DNA from: Cetobacterium somerae ATCC BAA-474
Lineage (GTDB): Bacteria > Fusobacteriota > Fusobacteriia > Fusobacteriales > Fusobacteriaceae
Assembly: GCF_000479045.1 (NCBI RefSeq)
Contig: NZ_KI518128.1
Location: 1-64,000 of the forward strand
Reading direction: 5' to 3'
DNA length: 64,000 nucleotides
Shown here piece after piece: positions 25,112-33,576 of the stretch (position 1 is the stretch's first letter; every line of letters starts with the position of its first letter). Made by a program: the position numbers and the translations under genes. The notes under the pieces were generated by a model, which was not told the DNA's origin, did not search any database, and was given only the letters and a program-made list of their open reading frames with translations.

Positions 25112-25912
25112 TTAAATTTCTAATTTACTTCCTGTTTGAATTTCAAAAACTTGAAATCCACTATTTTTTTCAAGTTTTTTAATTCCAAATTCACCAGTAC
25201 AATGACATGGGAAAATAGTATTTATACTTGTTTTATTTAAGTATTCTATCAAATCATCTATATATTTCTCATTTTTATTTAAACTAGTTCTACTTGATAG
25301 ATGAAGCCCACCTATTATACTATGTATCTCAATTTTTTCTGTTTTACATTGCTCTAAAATATTCTCTATTCCTATATGTGCACATCCAACAAGCAGAGTA
25401 TTAATATTATTTTCTTTTATTATCATATGTAACTCATGTTTAAAACTATCTTTTTCATACTCACCATTTTCATTTTTCATATAAAGATTTTCATTAATTG
25501 GATTATCACTTTTCTTATCAAAACAATGAAATAAATATATATTCTCTAAATTAAATGTATTTTGAATAAAATTAAATCTTTCAACATCTAAGTATTCATA
25601 GGGTATACCTATATCTATATACGCTCCTAATATTTTTTTATAATGTTTATCAAAATAATACTCACTACAATATATTTTAGCTTTCTTATTTTTTTTTAAA
25701 AAGTATGGTAATCCTCCACCATGATCTTTATGACCATGAGAAAGGACTAAATAATCTATTTCCTCTAGATTAATTCCTATTTTCTCTGCATTTTTCCAAA
25801 ATTTTTTACTTTCACCTACATCAAATAATATCTTTTTCCCATTTGTTTTTATGTACAAAGAGAGGCCATGCTCCTTTACTAAATCTTTATTTAAACTTTT
25901 ATTTTCTACCAA
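25112..25912 (-). CDS. MBL-fold metallo-hydrolase (dihydropterin-phosphate synthase-like subgroup)
   Basis: About 266 residues. The metal motif SHGHKDHGGG is near 58-67, with later histidines in GCAHIGIENI, GGLHL and PCHCTGE, as in the subgroup named after dihydropterin-ribofuranosylaminobenzene phosphate synthase. Substrates of bacterial members are mostly unknown. The start is doubtful: homologues begin about five residues earlier (M-x-I-x-VLVEN). In-frame codons upstream of the TTG at 25912 contain no ATG, GTG or TTG before a stop, but an AUA at 25927 gives (M)EIQVLVEN and has GGAAGGG at 7 bases. An AUA start is therefore possible. The TTG at 25912 is listed as the conventional choice. Confidence 0.78.
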   Translation of the reverse strand: MVENKSLNKDLVKEHGLSLYIKTNGKKILFDVGESKKFWKNAEKIGINLEEIDYLVLSHGHKDHGGGLPYFLKKNKKAKIYCSEYYFDKHYKKILGAYIDIGIPYEYLDVERFNFIQNTFNLENIYLFHCFDKKSDNPINENLYMKNENGEYEKDSFKHELHMIIKENNINTLLVGCAHIGIENILEQCKTEKIEIHSIIGGLHLSSRTSLNKNEKYIDDLIEYLNKTSINTIFPCHCTGEFGIKKLEKNSGFQVFEIQTGSKLEI

Positions 25913-25992
25913 GACCTGTATCTCTATCTTATATCCCTTCCTTTTTTATTTATTAAAAATAATTATATTGTTTTTAAACTTAAAAATCAAGA

Positions 25993-26859
25993 TTATAATA
26001 TAAAAAATATCGTAATTCCAACAAAAGATATTAAAGCACCTATCCCCTCTAATATACTAACTTTTTCTTTAAAAAATATAATTGATATAGGAATTATTAA
26101 TATCGGGCTTGTTGCTGCTAAAGTGCTTACAATTCCGACATTTGCATATTTCATAGCTTCTACTAATGCAGTTACTCCTAAAGTTGCCACAATAGTCCCT
26201 AAAACTATATATATCATACCTTTTTTATTTAAAATTCCTTCTTTTATATTTGACCATTCTTTTTTTAAAGAGATATAAACTATAAAAGCTAAAATCGCTG
26301 GTATTGTTCTAACTTGAATTGTTGCAAAAGAATCATAATCAATAGAACCTAATCTGGTAAAAACAATTCCTAAGCTTTCTCCTAACATTGCTAATAAAGC
26401 ATATATAAATCCAACTTTTGAAAACTCTTTATCATTTTTCTTTTTCAATATAACAATAGCTATTCCAATTATTGTTAATAGCATTCCTAAAACTTTAAAT
26501 CCTTCTATTTTTTCTCCTAGTATAAAAAAGCTTAAAATCGAAACAGCTATCGGACTAAATGTCATAACTAATAAAGTTATTCTTGGTCCTATTTTAATAT
26601 ATGATTTATATAAAAAAAAATCTCCTAAAAACAAGCCAAACAATCCTGAAATAGATAAAAATTTAAATGATTCCTTTGTTACATCTAAAGGTAAAACTAA
26701 CCCTCTCTTCACATACGTTATTACTCCTAAAAACAACATAGCTATAACTAATCTTATCAAATTCACTGCTAACGTTCCTGTTTCTTTACTTGCTCTCTCT
26801 AAAAATACAGAGCTTCCTACCCACCCAAATGCTGCAGCAAGTGCTAAACTTTCACCCAA
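25993..26859 (-). CDS. DMT-family transporter (EamA domains)
   Basis: A 288-residue membrane protein with ten predicted transmembrane helices in two EamA repeats. The start GESLALAAAFGWVGSSVFLERAS and the second repeat around GFIYALLAMLGESLGIVFTRLG show the internal duplication. Proteins of this superfamily export or import metabolites such as amino acids and nucleotides; the substrate is unknown. It lies downstream of, and 12 bases from, a DUF1499 gene on the same strand, so the two are probably one operon. Confidence 0.85.
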   Translation of the reverse strand: MGESLALAAAFGWVGSSVFLERASKETGTLAVNLIRLVIAMLFLGVITYVKRGLVLPLDVTKESFKFLSISGLFGLFLGDFFLYKSYIKIGPRITLLVMTFSPIAVSILSFFILGEKIEGFKVLGMLLTIIGIAIVILKKKNDKEFSKVGFIYALLAMLGESLGIVFTRLGSIDYDSFATIQVRTIPAILAFIVYISLKKEWSNIKEGILNKKGMIYIVLGTIVATLGVTALVEAMKYANVGIVSTLAATSPILIIPISIIFFKEKVSILEGIGALISFVGITIFFIL

Positions 26860-26871
26860 TTTAATTCCCCC

Positions 26872-27282
26872 TTATTTTAACTCTTCCCTTATCTTTTCCA
26901 TTCTTTTTCTATTTACTCCAAAATCATACCATCCTGTTTGAGCTGCTGATCTTATATTTATTACATTTTTTTCTGGTTCTATCTCAAAATCTGCTATATC
27001 TTCAAATCCAAAAAATTTACTATAAAAAGCTACTTTTAAAAAATTTCCCTTATCTTCTAAAATTTTACCTTGAAATTTTTCTATTACTTTTATAAGTTTC
27101 TCTTTCACATTTCCCTCTTTATCATCTATAGATATTGGTTTAATATAATGTTTTGTATCTTTTGCCTCACTTGAAACACAATTCGGTGTACTTGGACATT
27201 CTTTTAACATGATTTTATCGCTCCCCTCTCCTAGTAAAATTGAAAAATAACAAATAAAAATTATTATTAATTTTCTCTTCAT
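26872..27282 (-). CDS. DUF1499 secreted protein
   Basis: A 136-residue protein with a signal peptide or anchor (KRKLIIIFICYFSILLGEG). The DUF1499 signature LKECPSTPNCVSSEAKD is at 26-42. The rest follows the family pattern (ILEDKGNFLKVAFYSKFFGFEDIADFEIE, and NIRSAAQTGWYDFGVNRKRME). DUF1499 proteins have no established function and are often found with envelope or photosynthesis genes. An exported location is likely. It precedes the EamA transporter by 12 bases in the same direction. Confidence 0.85.
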   Translation of the reverse strand: MKRKLIIIFICYFSILLGEGSDKIMLKECPSTPNCVSSEAKDTKHYIKPISIDDKEGNVKEKLIKVIEKFQGKILEDKGNFLKVAFYSKFFGFEDIADFEIEPEKNVINIRSAAQTGWYDFGVNRKRMEKIREELK

Positions 27283-27350
27283 AATTTCTCACCCCTTTAT
27301 TTTTAGTATACCTTATTTTTCTACTAAAAAACAATTTTTTTACAATAAAA

Positions 27351-27380
27351 AAAGTGGAAAGAAATTTATCTCTCCACTTT
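27351..27380 (-). terminator. Terminator of the rubrerythrin gene
   Basis: An AAAGTGGA / TCCACTTT stem with a 14-base interval, T-rich on the minus side, lies 6 bases past the rubrerythrin stop. Confidence 0.65.
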
Positions 27381-27386
27381 GATATT

Positions 27387-27965
27387 TTAGTAATTAATAC
27401 ACTCTAACTCAAACTCTTTTTGCTTCTCTAAACAAGATGGGCAAACTTTTGGTGCCTCTATTCCTTCGTGAACATAACCACACTTTCTACACTTCCATCT
27501 TACATCGTTATCTTTTTTAAATACATGATCTTCTCCTAAATTTTTTAATAATTTACGATATCTTTTTTCATGTAATTTCTCAACTTCTACAATAACTTTA
27601 AATGCTGCTGCAACTTGAGGAAATCCCTCTTCTGTAGCAACTTCTGCAAATCCAGGGTATAACTCTGCCCACTCTTCATATTCTCCTGCTGCCGCTTCCT
27701 CTAAATTTTCCATAGTTGTTCCAACTATTCCTGCTGGATAAGTTGCTGTTATCTCAACTGGTCCACCTTCTAAATATGAGAAAAATCTTCTTGCATGATA
27801 CTGCTCATTTAAAGCTGTTTCCTCAAATAATGCAGCAATTTGCTCATAACCTTCACTTCTAGCCTTATCTGCAAATAGTGTGTATCTCTGTCTTGCTTGA
27901 GATTCTCCTGCAAAAGCTTTTAATAAATTTTGTTCAGTTTTAGTTCCTTTTATAGATTTACCCAT
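27387..27965 (-). CDS. rbr: Rubrerythrin
   Basis: A 192-residue diiron peroxidase of anaerobes. The helical bundle carries the iron ligands (LKAFAGESQARQRY near 13-26 and ETALNEQYHARRFF near 49-62; EKLHEKRYRKLL near 128-139). The C-terminal rubredoxin-like domain has two CxxC pairs, CRKCGY and CPSC, for one iron. It reduces hydrogen peroxide using electrons from NADH through a rubredoxin reductase, protecting oxygen-sensitive enzymes. A GGAGGGA site precedes the ATG at 27965. The gene is a single unit, with a small palindrome upstream that could be an operator. Confidence 0.95.
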   Translation of the reverse strand: MGKSIKGTKTEQNLLKAFAGESQARQRYTLFADKARSEGYEQIAALFEETALNEQYHARRFFSYLEGGPVEITATYPAGIVGTTMENLEEAAAGEYEEWAELYPGFAEVATEEGFPQVAAAFKVIVEVEKLHEKRYRKLLKNLGEDHVFKKDNDVRWKCRKCGYVHEGIEAPKVCPSCLEKQKEFELECINY

Positions 27966-27990
27966 TGGTATCCCTCCTTTGAATTCTTTC

Positions 27991-28005
27991 TTGAATATTG
28001 TTCAA
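27991..28005. promoter_or_regulatory. Palindrome upstream of rubrerythrin
   Basis: TTGAA-N5-TTCAA, 26-40 bases before the rbr start codon, lies where a promoter or its operator would be. It is not a good match to the PerR box; which regulator binds it, if any, is unknown. Confidence 0.35.
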
Positions 28006-28082
28006 AATTTTTTTGATTTTCCTTTTTATTTTTTTATTTATATGTTAATATTAAAAAAATACTAATCTAAACAGGAGGATTT

Positions 28083-28595
28083 ATGGATTTTTTATCAAGA
28101 AGATCAATTAGAAAATATACTTCACAAAATATTGAAAAAGAAAAATTAGATGAAATACTAAAAGTGGCTTTAACTGCTCCTACTGGAAGAAATTTAAAAC
28201 CATTTGAGTTGATTCTAATAAAAGAAAAAAATGCATTAAATAAGCTATCTCTATCAAAATCTATTGGATCTGCTATGTTAAAAGAAGCTAATGCAGCCAT
28301 TATTGTCTTAGGTAATCCTGAAATTTCAAATACTTGGAATGAAGATGCTTCTATTGTTTCTTTCAGCATACAACTTAAAGCTTTTGAACTAGAACTTGGA
28401 AGCTGTTGGATAAATGTTAAAGATAGAAAAACAAGCGATAATACAGAATCAGAAGAGTATATTAAAAATAATTTTAATATACCTAGTCACTTAAAAATAG
28501 TTTCTATCATTTCCTTAGGTTATCCAAATGAACACAAACCTCCACATGATGATAAAGATATGGATTTTTCTAAAATTCATTTAGAGAAATATTAA
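28083..28595 (+). CDS. Nitroreductase-family FMN protein
   Basis: A 170-residue flavoprotein-like sequence. The start FLSRRSIRKYTSQNIEKEKLDEILKVAL with APTGRNLKPFE is the classic FMN-binding nitroreductase signature; the end has the GYPNEHK motif. Members reduce nitro compounds, quinones, flavins or enones with NAD(P)H. It has an AGGAGG site before the ATG at 28083 and diverges from rubrerythrin, with about 117 bases between them. Confidence 0.88.
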   Translation: MDFLSRRSIRKYTSQNIEKEKLDEILKVALTAPTGRNLKPFELILIKEKNALNKLSLSKSIGSAMLKEANAAIIVLGNPEISNTWNEDASIVSFSIQLKAFELELGSCWINVKDRKTSDNTESEEYIKNNFNIPSHLKIVSIISLGYPNEHKPPHDDKDMDFSKIHLEKY

Positions 28596-28622
28596 AAAAA
28601 GCCAAAATTAATTGGCTTTTTT
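28595..28622. terminator. Bidirectional terminator hairpin
   Basis: AAAAAAGCCAA / TTGGCTTTTTT with a 6-base loop lies between the nitroreductase gene and the convergent HutZ-like gene. Confidence 0.82.
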
Positions 28623-28624
28623 TA

Positions 28625-29131
28625 CTATCTATGAGATTTTTTATCTCCTGTCATTTGAACAACATCTCCATCTTTTAAATTATATGCTTGTCCAAATCCT
28701 TTTACAAATCTTCCATTAACTATATTTAACTTTACTAAATGAAAATCTTGCATTTTACGAACAACTTTCATTCCTTCTCCAACTTTCTCTTCAAAAGCAT
28801 CTAATATTACATCAAATTTTTCATCTCTTTCCTTAAATTCAGCTACTACATTGTATCTTAATCTCTTTCTTACTAGAACAGAAGCTGCATCTTTCTCATC
28901 TTGTAAAAACATAATTTCAAATTGAGGATTATCTTTTAAATTATCAAAATGATCTCCAATTTCACTAATGTAAATATACCCTTCTCCTTCGAAATTTAAG
29001 TATGGAGCATATGTCACATCAACATCTCCATTTTTAGATTTTGTTCCTAATATAACTGATTTAAAGTCTCCTCTAAACTCTTCTACCTCTTTTTTTATTT
29101 GTTCTTTATCAAATTTTATTGGCATCATCAT
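28625..29131 (-). CDS. HutZ/HugZ-like heme-associated protein (pyridoxamine-phosphate-oxidase fold)
   Basis: A 168-residue split-barrel protein. The end HLVKLNIVNGRFVKGFGQAYNL has the VxGFGxAY motif found in HutZ and HugZ, which bind or degrade heme. Other residues (GDVDVTYAPYLNFEGEGYIYIS) match the flavin-binding-fold family. It lies just past the heme ABC genes on the same strand but has its own promoter, separated by 103 bases. In oxygen-exposed bacteria HutZ opens heme; here, with the anaerobic HutW present, it may handle heme or guard against oxygen. The exact reaction is not shown by sequence. Confidence 0.75.
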   Translation of the reverse strand: MMMPIKFDKEQIKKEVEEFRGDFKSVILGTKSKNGDVDVTYAPYLNFEGEGYIYISEIGDHFDNLKDNPQFEIMFLQDEKDAASVLVRKRLRYNVVAEFKERDEKFDVILDAFEEKVGEGMKVVRKMQDFHLVKLNIVNGRFVKGFGQAYNLKDGDVVQMTGDKKSHR

Positions 29132-29178
29132 AATTATTTTTTTCTCCTTTAATTTTGTTAATCAAACTATTTAAATAT

Positions 29179-29207
29179 ATGATATATTTTTTAACAAACT
29201 TTGTCAA
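29179..29207 (-). promoter_or_regulatory. Promoter of the HutZ-like gene
   Basis: TTGACA at 29207-29202 and TATCAT at 29184-29179 are 17 bases apart on the minus strand. It lies past the ABC half-transporter stop, so the HutZ-like gene can be expressed independently of the long heme operon. Confidence 0.7.
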
Positions 29208-29234
29208 GAATATTTTATACCTTTATTGTGTATT

Positions 29235-30935
29235 TTATAAATTTCCAGCTTTGTACATATTAAAAAATACACCTTTTTTATCAATTAAACTTTGAAAATC
29301 GCCTATTTCCTTAATTCCATCTTTACCTAAAACTACAATTTTGTTAAATTTTTTAAGTGTATTTAATCTATGAGCTATTGAAATTATTATTTTATCTTCA
29401 AATTTCTGTAGAATATTATCCATTATTTTTTTCTCTAAAATATTGTCCAATGCTGAAGTTCCTTCATCTAAAAATATGATTTCTGGGTCTTTTAAAAATA
29501 ATCTTGCCATTGATAGCCTTTGCTTCTGTCCTGAACTCAATTCAATTCCACCTTGGCCTAGTTTTGTATTTTCTTTCTTTTCTAAACTTTCTACAAATTC
29601 TTTTAATTCAGCTAATTCTAATGCTTCTTCTATCTCTTTTTTTGTTGCATCTCTTTTTACTACTTTTATATTCTCTAATATTGTTTCATTCATCAAACTA
29701 TCTCTCTGATCGACTATCGCTATTTTATTTAACAAACTTTCTCTATCTACCTCATGGATGCATAAATCATTTATAAAAATTGTATTTTCTTCAGGTAAAA
29801 ATGTTCTTTTTAAAAGTGAAAATATTGTTGTTTTTCCTACTCCACTCTCTCCAACAAATGCTACTTTTTCTCCTTTTTCTATAGTTATTGATAAATTTTT
29901 TATAACTTCTTGTTTACCAAATGCAAAATTTAATCCGTCTACCTTTATGCTGTCTATATTTTTTTCTATAATTGTATTTCCATCTTTAATATTTGGAATA
30001 TTCATAATTTCTAAAAACCTGCTTATTCCTGTAGCTCCTCTTTGAAATACATCTACAAGGCCCATAAGTCTTAAAAGATACACTCTAAATCTATTAGTCA
30101 ATAATATAAAACTCACAATAATTCCAAAACTTATTTCACCTTTTATATGCATGTATCCACCTATAAATATAACAATAAGTTGAGTGAGTTGATTATAAAA
30201 ATTAATACCGGACATTAAAGCTGATGTATTAAATATATTATTTTTCTCTACACTTAATAACTCTTTATTTTTACTTGAAAACTTCTCTAAAGTATCTTTT
30301 TCTAGGACATTATCTTTTATAAAGAATATAGTTTTCAACGAATTGTGAATTCCTGATGTTAATTTAGAAAATCTTTCTCTTACTTCTATGTAGCCATATT
30401 TTAATTTCTTATTTTGAATTATTGTAAAATATATAGCTATTGGTAATGGAATCATTGTTATTAAAGTTAACTTCAAATTAAAAGTAGCCATTAAAGCCAT
30501 AGCTCCGGCTATTGATAATATTGAAAATAAAAAATCTTCTAGTCCTCTATATAGAAGAGCTGAAACATTTTCTAAGTCATTTGTAACTCTTGATATGATA
30601 TCTCCACTTTGATTTTTCATAAAATATGTATCTGGTTGATTTAATATTTTTTTAAATAAATCTTCTCTCATAAAAAATTTTATTCTATTTCCCATCAACT
30701 GTCCTCTTGAACTAGAGTAAATTGATAAAAATAATCTTATAATATAAAGCGTTAATAAAAAAGCTGAGAACATAAAAAATTCATTTATATTTTTCTTGGG
30801 AATTGAGTTATCAATTAAATTTTGGACAACTATCGGTCCATATAAATCCAGTACGGTTACAAAAAAACTGCTAACTAAAAAATAAGTTAGCAGTTTTCTT
30901 TCTTTTAAATAGTACTTGAAAATACTATTTAACAT
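29235..30935 (-). CDS. ABC half-transporter (TMD and NBD fused), last gene of the heme operon
   Basis: A 566-residue type I exporter-like subunit. Six transmembrane helices cover the N-terminal 300 residues; the ATPase domain has Walker A GESGVGKT, signature LSSGQKQRLS and Walker B IIFLDEGTSALD. Such half-transporters work as homodimers and usually export substrates. It overlaps the substrate-binding protein gene by 11 bases and so belongs to the heme operon, after the importer. In this place it may pump out the tetrapyrrole left after iron removal, or a siderophore or porphyrin; that is only a suggestion. Confidence 0.88.
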   Translation of the reverse strand: MLNSIFKYYLKERKLLTYFLVSSFFVTVLDLYGPIVVQNLIDNSIPKKNINEFFMFSAFLLTLYIIRLFLSIYSSSRGQLMGNRIKFFMREDLFKKILNQPDTYFMKNQSGDIISRVTNDLENVSALLYRGLEDFLFSILSIAGAMALMATFNLKLTLITMIPLPIAIYFTIIQNKKLKYGYIEVRERFSKLTSGIHNSLKTIFFIKDNVLEKDTLEKFSSKNKELLSVEKNNIFNTSALMSGINFYNQLTQLIVIFIGGYMHIKGEISFGIIVSFILLTNRFRVYLLRLMGLVDVFQRGATGISRFLEIMNIPNIKDGNTIIEKNIDSIKVDGLNFAFGKQEVIKNLSITIEKGEKVAFVGESGVGKTTIFSLLKRTFLPEENTIFINDLCIHEVDRESLLNKIAIVDQRDSLMNETILENIKVVKRDATKKEIEEALELAELKEFVESLEKKENTKLGQGGIELSSGQKQRLSMARLFLKDPEIIFLDEGTSALDNILEKKIMDNILQKFEDKIIISIAHRLNTLKKFNKIVVLGKDGIKEIGDFQSLIDKKGVFFNMYKAGNL

Positions 30936-31809
30936 TTGACAACTCCTTGTATAACTCCTCTAAAGCATCAATTACTCTAGGCGTTCCTCTTAGTATTTTG
31001 TCTGATTCAATTATCATTATATTCCCTTTTTGTCCCGCTTTTGTTTGTTTTACAACTGGATTACTATTTAAAATATCATTTTTATTTTTTATAGCCATTG
31101 AACCTACAAGTATATCCGGATTTTCTGCTAATAAAAATTCTGGCGATAATATTGGTCTTCCACCTGGTAACCCTTTTGCTATATTTTCTATTCCTAAAGT
31201 ATCGAAAATTTGACCTGGTAATGAATTTGGACTAAACACCATCATTGGAGATGTTGAAAATAAAAATCCTCCCTTTATTTTTAAAGGTTTTTCTGCTATT
31301 TTCTCTTTTATCATTTTTAATTTTAAATTATAACTATCAATTAATCTATCTGTATTTTCTTCCTTTCCAGTTATAACTCCATATATTTCTAAATTATTTA
31401 AAATTTGTTCAAAAGAATTAGCTTCATTAATTATAAAGTTTAATTTTCTTGCTTTTAAACTTTCTCCAAAACTTTCAGACATAGTATTTAGTATTACTAA
31501 ATCTGGGCTATACATTAAAACTTGTTCTACTGAAGGTTTCATTATTGTTCCTGCTTTTGGTAAATCCTTTGTTTTTTCTTGTGGCCAAATTGGATTTTTT
31601 GCAGTGTCTGCTATTGCTACTATATTATTTTCTCCACCAATTAAATAAAATGCTTCCACTGCTGCCGGATCTAATATTAAAACTTTTTTATACTCTTTCT
31701 TTACTATTTTATTCCCTCTTGAATCTATAATAAAATCATTTTCTATTTTTAAAGCATAAACTAGATTACTAATTAAAATAGTAAAAATTAATGTTATTAC
31801 TCTTTTCAT
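30925..31809 (-). CDS. Heme/iron ABC transporter substrate-binding protein
   Basis: A 294-residue periplasmic binding protein of the BtuF/FepB/HmuT class. The signal peptide ends near residue 19 (VYA). The mature part includes KVLILDPAAVEAFYLIGGENNIVAIAD and SPDLVILNTMSESFGE, typical of class III binding proteins. In this setting heme is the likely ligand, as in HmuT. It lies between the ATPase gene upstream and the fused ABC gene downstream, with an 11-base overlap to the latter. Confidence 0.87.
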   Translation of the reverse strand: MKRVITLIFTILISNLVYALKIENDFIIDSRGNKIVKKEYKKVLILDPAAVEAFYLIGGENNIVAIADTAKNPIWPQEKTKDLPKAGTIMKPSVEQVLMYSPDLVILNTMSESFGESLKARKLNFIINEANSFEQILNNLEIYGVITGKEENTDRLIDSYNLKLKMIKEKIAEKPLKIKGGFLFSTSPMMVFSPNSLPGQIFDTLGIENIAKGLPGGRPILSPEFLLAENPDILVGSMAIKNKNDILNSNPVVKQTKAGQKGNIMIIESDKILRGTPRVIDALEELYKELSNVK

Positions 31810-31817
31810 CTTTCCTC

Positions 31818-32591
31818 CTAAACTAATGGAATAATATATGGTATTCCACTCTGATCTTTTATAACTTTAGCCTTTAAATTATAAACTTTTTGTAAATTTT
31901 CTTCTGTCAAAACTTCAGATGGTGTTCCTTGATATTTTATCTCTCCATCTTTCATCATAATAAGTTCATCACAAAACATAGCAGCTAAATTTAAATCATG
32001 TAATACTGCTACTCCTGTTAAAGATTTTTCAACCACTAAGCTTTTTACCTTATTTAATAATTCAACTGCATGATTTAAATCTAAAGCTGAAGTTGGTTCA
32101 TCTAATAATAAAATTTCTGGATCTTGAGTTAAAGCTCTTGCTAATAAAACTCTTTGAAACTCTCCTCCAGAAAGACTAATTGCTACTCTTTCAGAAAATT
32201 TTTCCAATCCTAAAAACTTTAAATTATCTTCAACTTTTCTTCTATCTTCATATGAATATCCTGCCCAACTAGATTTTAAATGAGGAAGTCTCCCCATTAA
32301 AACAAAATCCTTAACTGACATATTTGTCATTAAATTTGACTTTTGTGGAACTAAGGAAACTAATCTTGCTTTCTCTTTTTTAGAAAGTTCCTTTGTTTCC
32401 TTTCCATTAAACTCAATATCCCCTTCACTTGGATTTAAATATCCTAATATATTCTTTAAAAATGTCGATTTACCACAACCGTTTGGTCCTAATATCCCCG
32501 TCATTTTTCCTTTAGTTATATTAACTTTTAATTTTTTTAAAATCTCTCTCTCTCCATAAGAAAATGACAGATTATTCACTTTTACACCCAT
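31818..32591 (-). CDS. Heme/iron ABC transporter ATPase (HmuV-like)
   Basis: A 257-residue ATPase. Walker A is GPNGCGKST at about 35-43, the signature LSGGEFQRVLLARAL near 135, Walker B LLLDEPTSALD and the H-loop VAVLHDLNLA. Its sequence belongs to the FepC/HmuV group that powers FecCD permeases. The ATG overlaps the stop of the permease gene by one base (TAATG), so the two are translationally coupled. It supplies energy for heme or siderophore uptake through the inner membrane. Confidence 0.93.
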   Translation of the reverse strand: MGVKVNNLSFSYGEREILKKLKVNITKGKMTGILGPNGCGKSTFLKNILGYLNPSEGDIEFNGKETKELSKKEKARLVSLVPQKSNLMTNMSVKDFVLMGRLPHLKSSWAGYSYEDRRKVEDNLKFLGLEKFSERVAISLSGGEFQRVLLARALTQDPEILLLDEPTSALDLNHAVELLNKVKSLVVEKSLTGVAVLHDLNLAAMFCDELIMMKDGEIKYQGTPSEVLTEENLQKVYNLKAKVIKDQSGIPYIIPLV

Positions 32592-33559
32592 TAGTTTCCT
32601 CCTTTAGCTTTAAATGCTAAGTATAAGAAGAATGGAGCTCCAAAGAATGCCGTAACAACTCCAATTGGAATCTCAACAGGTGCTAAAAACAATCTTCCTA
32701 TTGTGTCACAAACTAATAAAAAAAATCCTCCTGCCAAGGCAGCATTAGGAATTAATCTAGAGTTAGATGGTCCTACTAACATTCTTATTGAATGAGGTAT
32801 AATTAATCCTACAAAACCAATCATTCCTGAAAAAGCAACTGAAAATGCTACAACTAATGCCGACACTGTTAATACTTTTGCTTTCAATGTATGTACATCA
32901 ACTCCTAAAGAGTTAGCTTCTTCATCTCCTGATAATAATGCATCTAATTGATTTCTTTGTAAGTAAAAAAATATTAAAGAAAAAACTAATGGAATTATAA
33001 GTAAAAATACTTTTGTCCAAGTTGCTCCTCCTAAATACCCCATTAACCACATAGTTATCTTAAAAGATTCCTCTCCTATTAAATACATAGCAAAAGATGT
33101 AAAAGCACCTATAAAAGCTGATACAGCTATTCCTACTATTAGAAGAGTTGTTATGTCAACCTTACCACTTCTATTTGATAACTTAAATATAATGAATGTA
33201 CTTATTAAGCATGATAAAAATGCCAATATCCCATAAAAAATATCTGGTAATTGAAATACATATGCTATCACAGCCCCGAGTGTAGCACTTGCTGCAATTC
33301 CTATTATATATGGATCAGCTAGTGGATTCTGAAATACTGCTTGAACTACAACTCCACTTGATGAAAGCATCATTCCTATTAATAATGCCATCACTATTCT
33401 TGGTAATCTTATATCATAAATTATTGTTTTTATATAATCTGGTGCTGTACTTATGGAAAATAGTTGTTCCAATGGTACAGAAACACTTCCTAAACCAATA
33501 GAAAGTGTTCCTGTTAGTATTATTCCCAGAATTAATATTAACGATATGTGTTTTTTCAT
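32591..33559 (-). CDS. FecCD-family ABC permease (HmuU-like)
   Basis: A 322-residue permease with about ten helices. Typical stretches are RLPRIVMALLIGMMLSSSGVVVQAVFQNPLADPYIIG (about 48-85) and GMIGFVGLIIPHSIRMLVGP near 243-262, the coupling-helix region of FecCD proteins. It pairs with the ATPase and binding protein to import heme or Fe-siderophore. It follows the TonB-dependent receptor gene by 17 bases in the operon. Confidence 0.93.
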   Translation of the reverse strand: MKKHISLILILGIILTGTLSIGLGSVSVPLEQLFSISTAPDYIKTIIYDIRLPRIVMALLIGMMLSSSGVVVQAVFQNPLADPYIIGIAASATLGAVIAYVFQLPDIFYGILAFLSCLISTFIIFKLSNRSGKVDITTLLIVGIAVSAFIGAFTSFAMYLIGEESFKITMWLMGYLGGATWTKVFLLIIPLVFSLIFFYLQRNQLDALLSGDEEANSLGVDVHTLKAKVLTVSALVVAFSVAFSGMIGFVGLIIPHSIRMLVGPSNSRLIPNAALAGGFFLLVCDTIGRLFLAPVEIPIGVVTAFFGAPFFLYLAFKAKGGN

Positions 33560-33576
33560 ATTAATTCTCCTATTTT

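Noticed and set aside
29443..30045. Three plus-strand frames across the ABC half-transporter gene
   Set aside because: Complementary-strand shadows of a real gene; biased composition and no ribosome sites.
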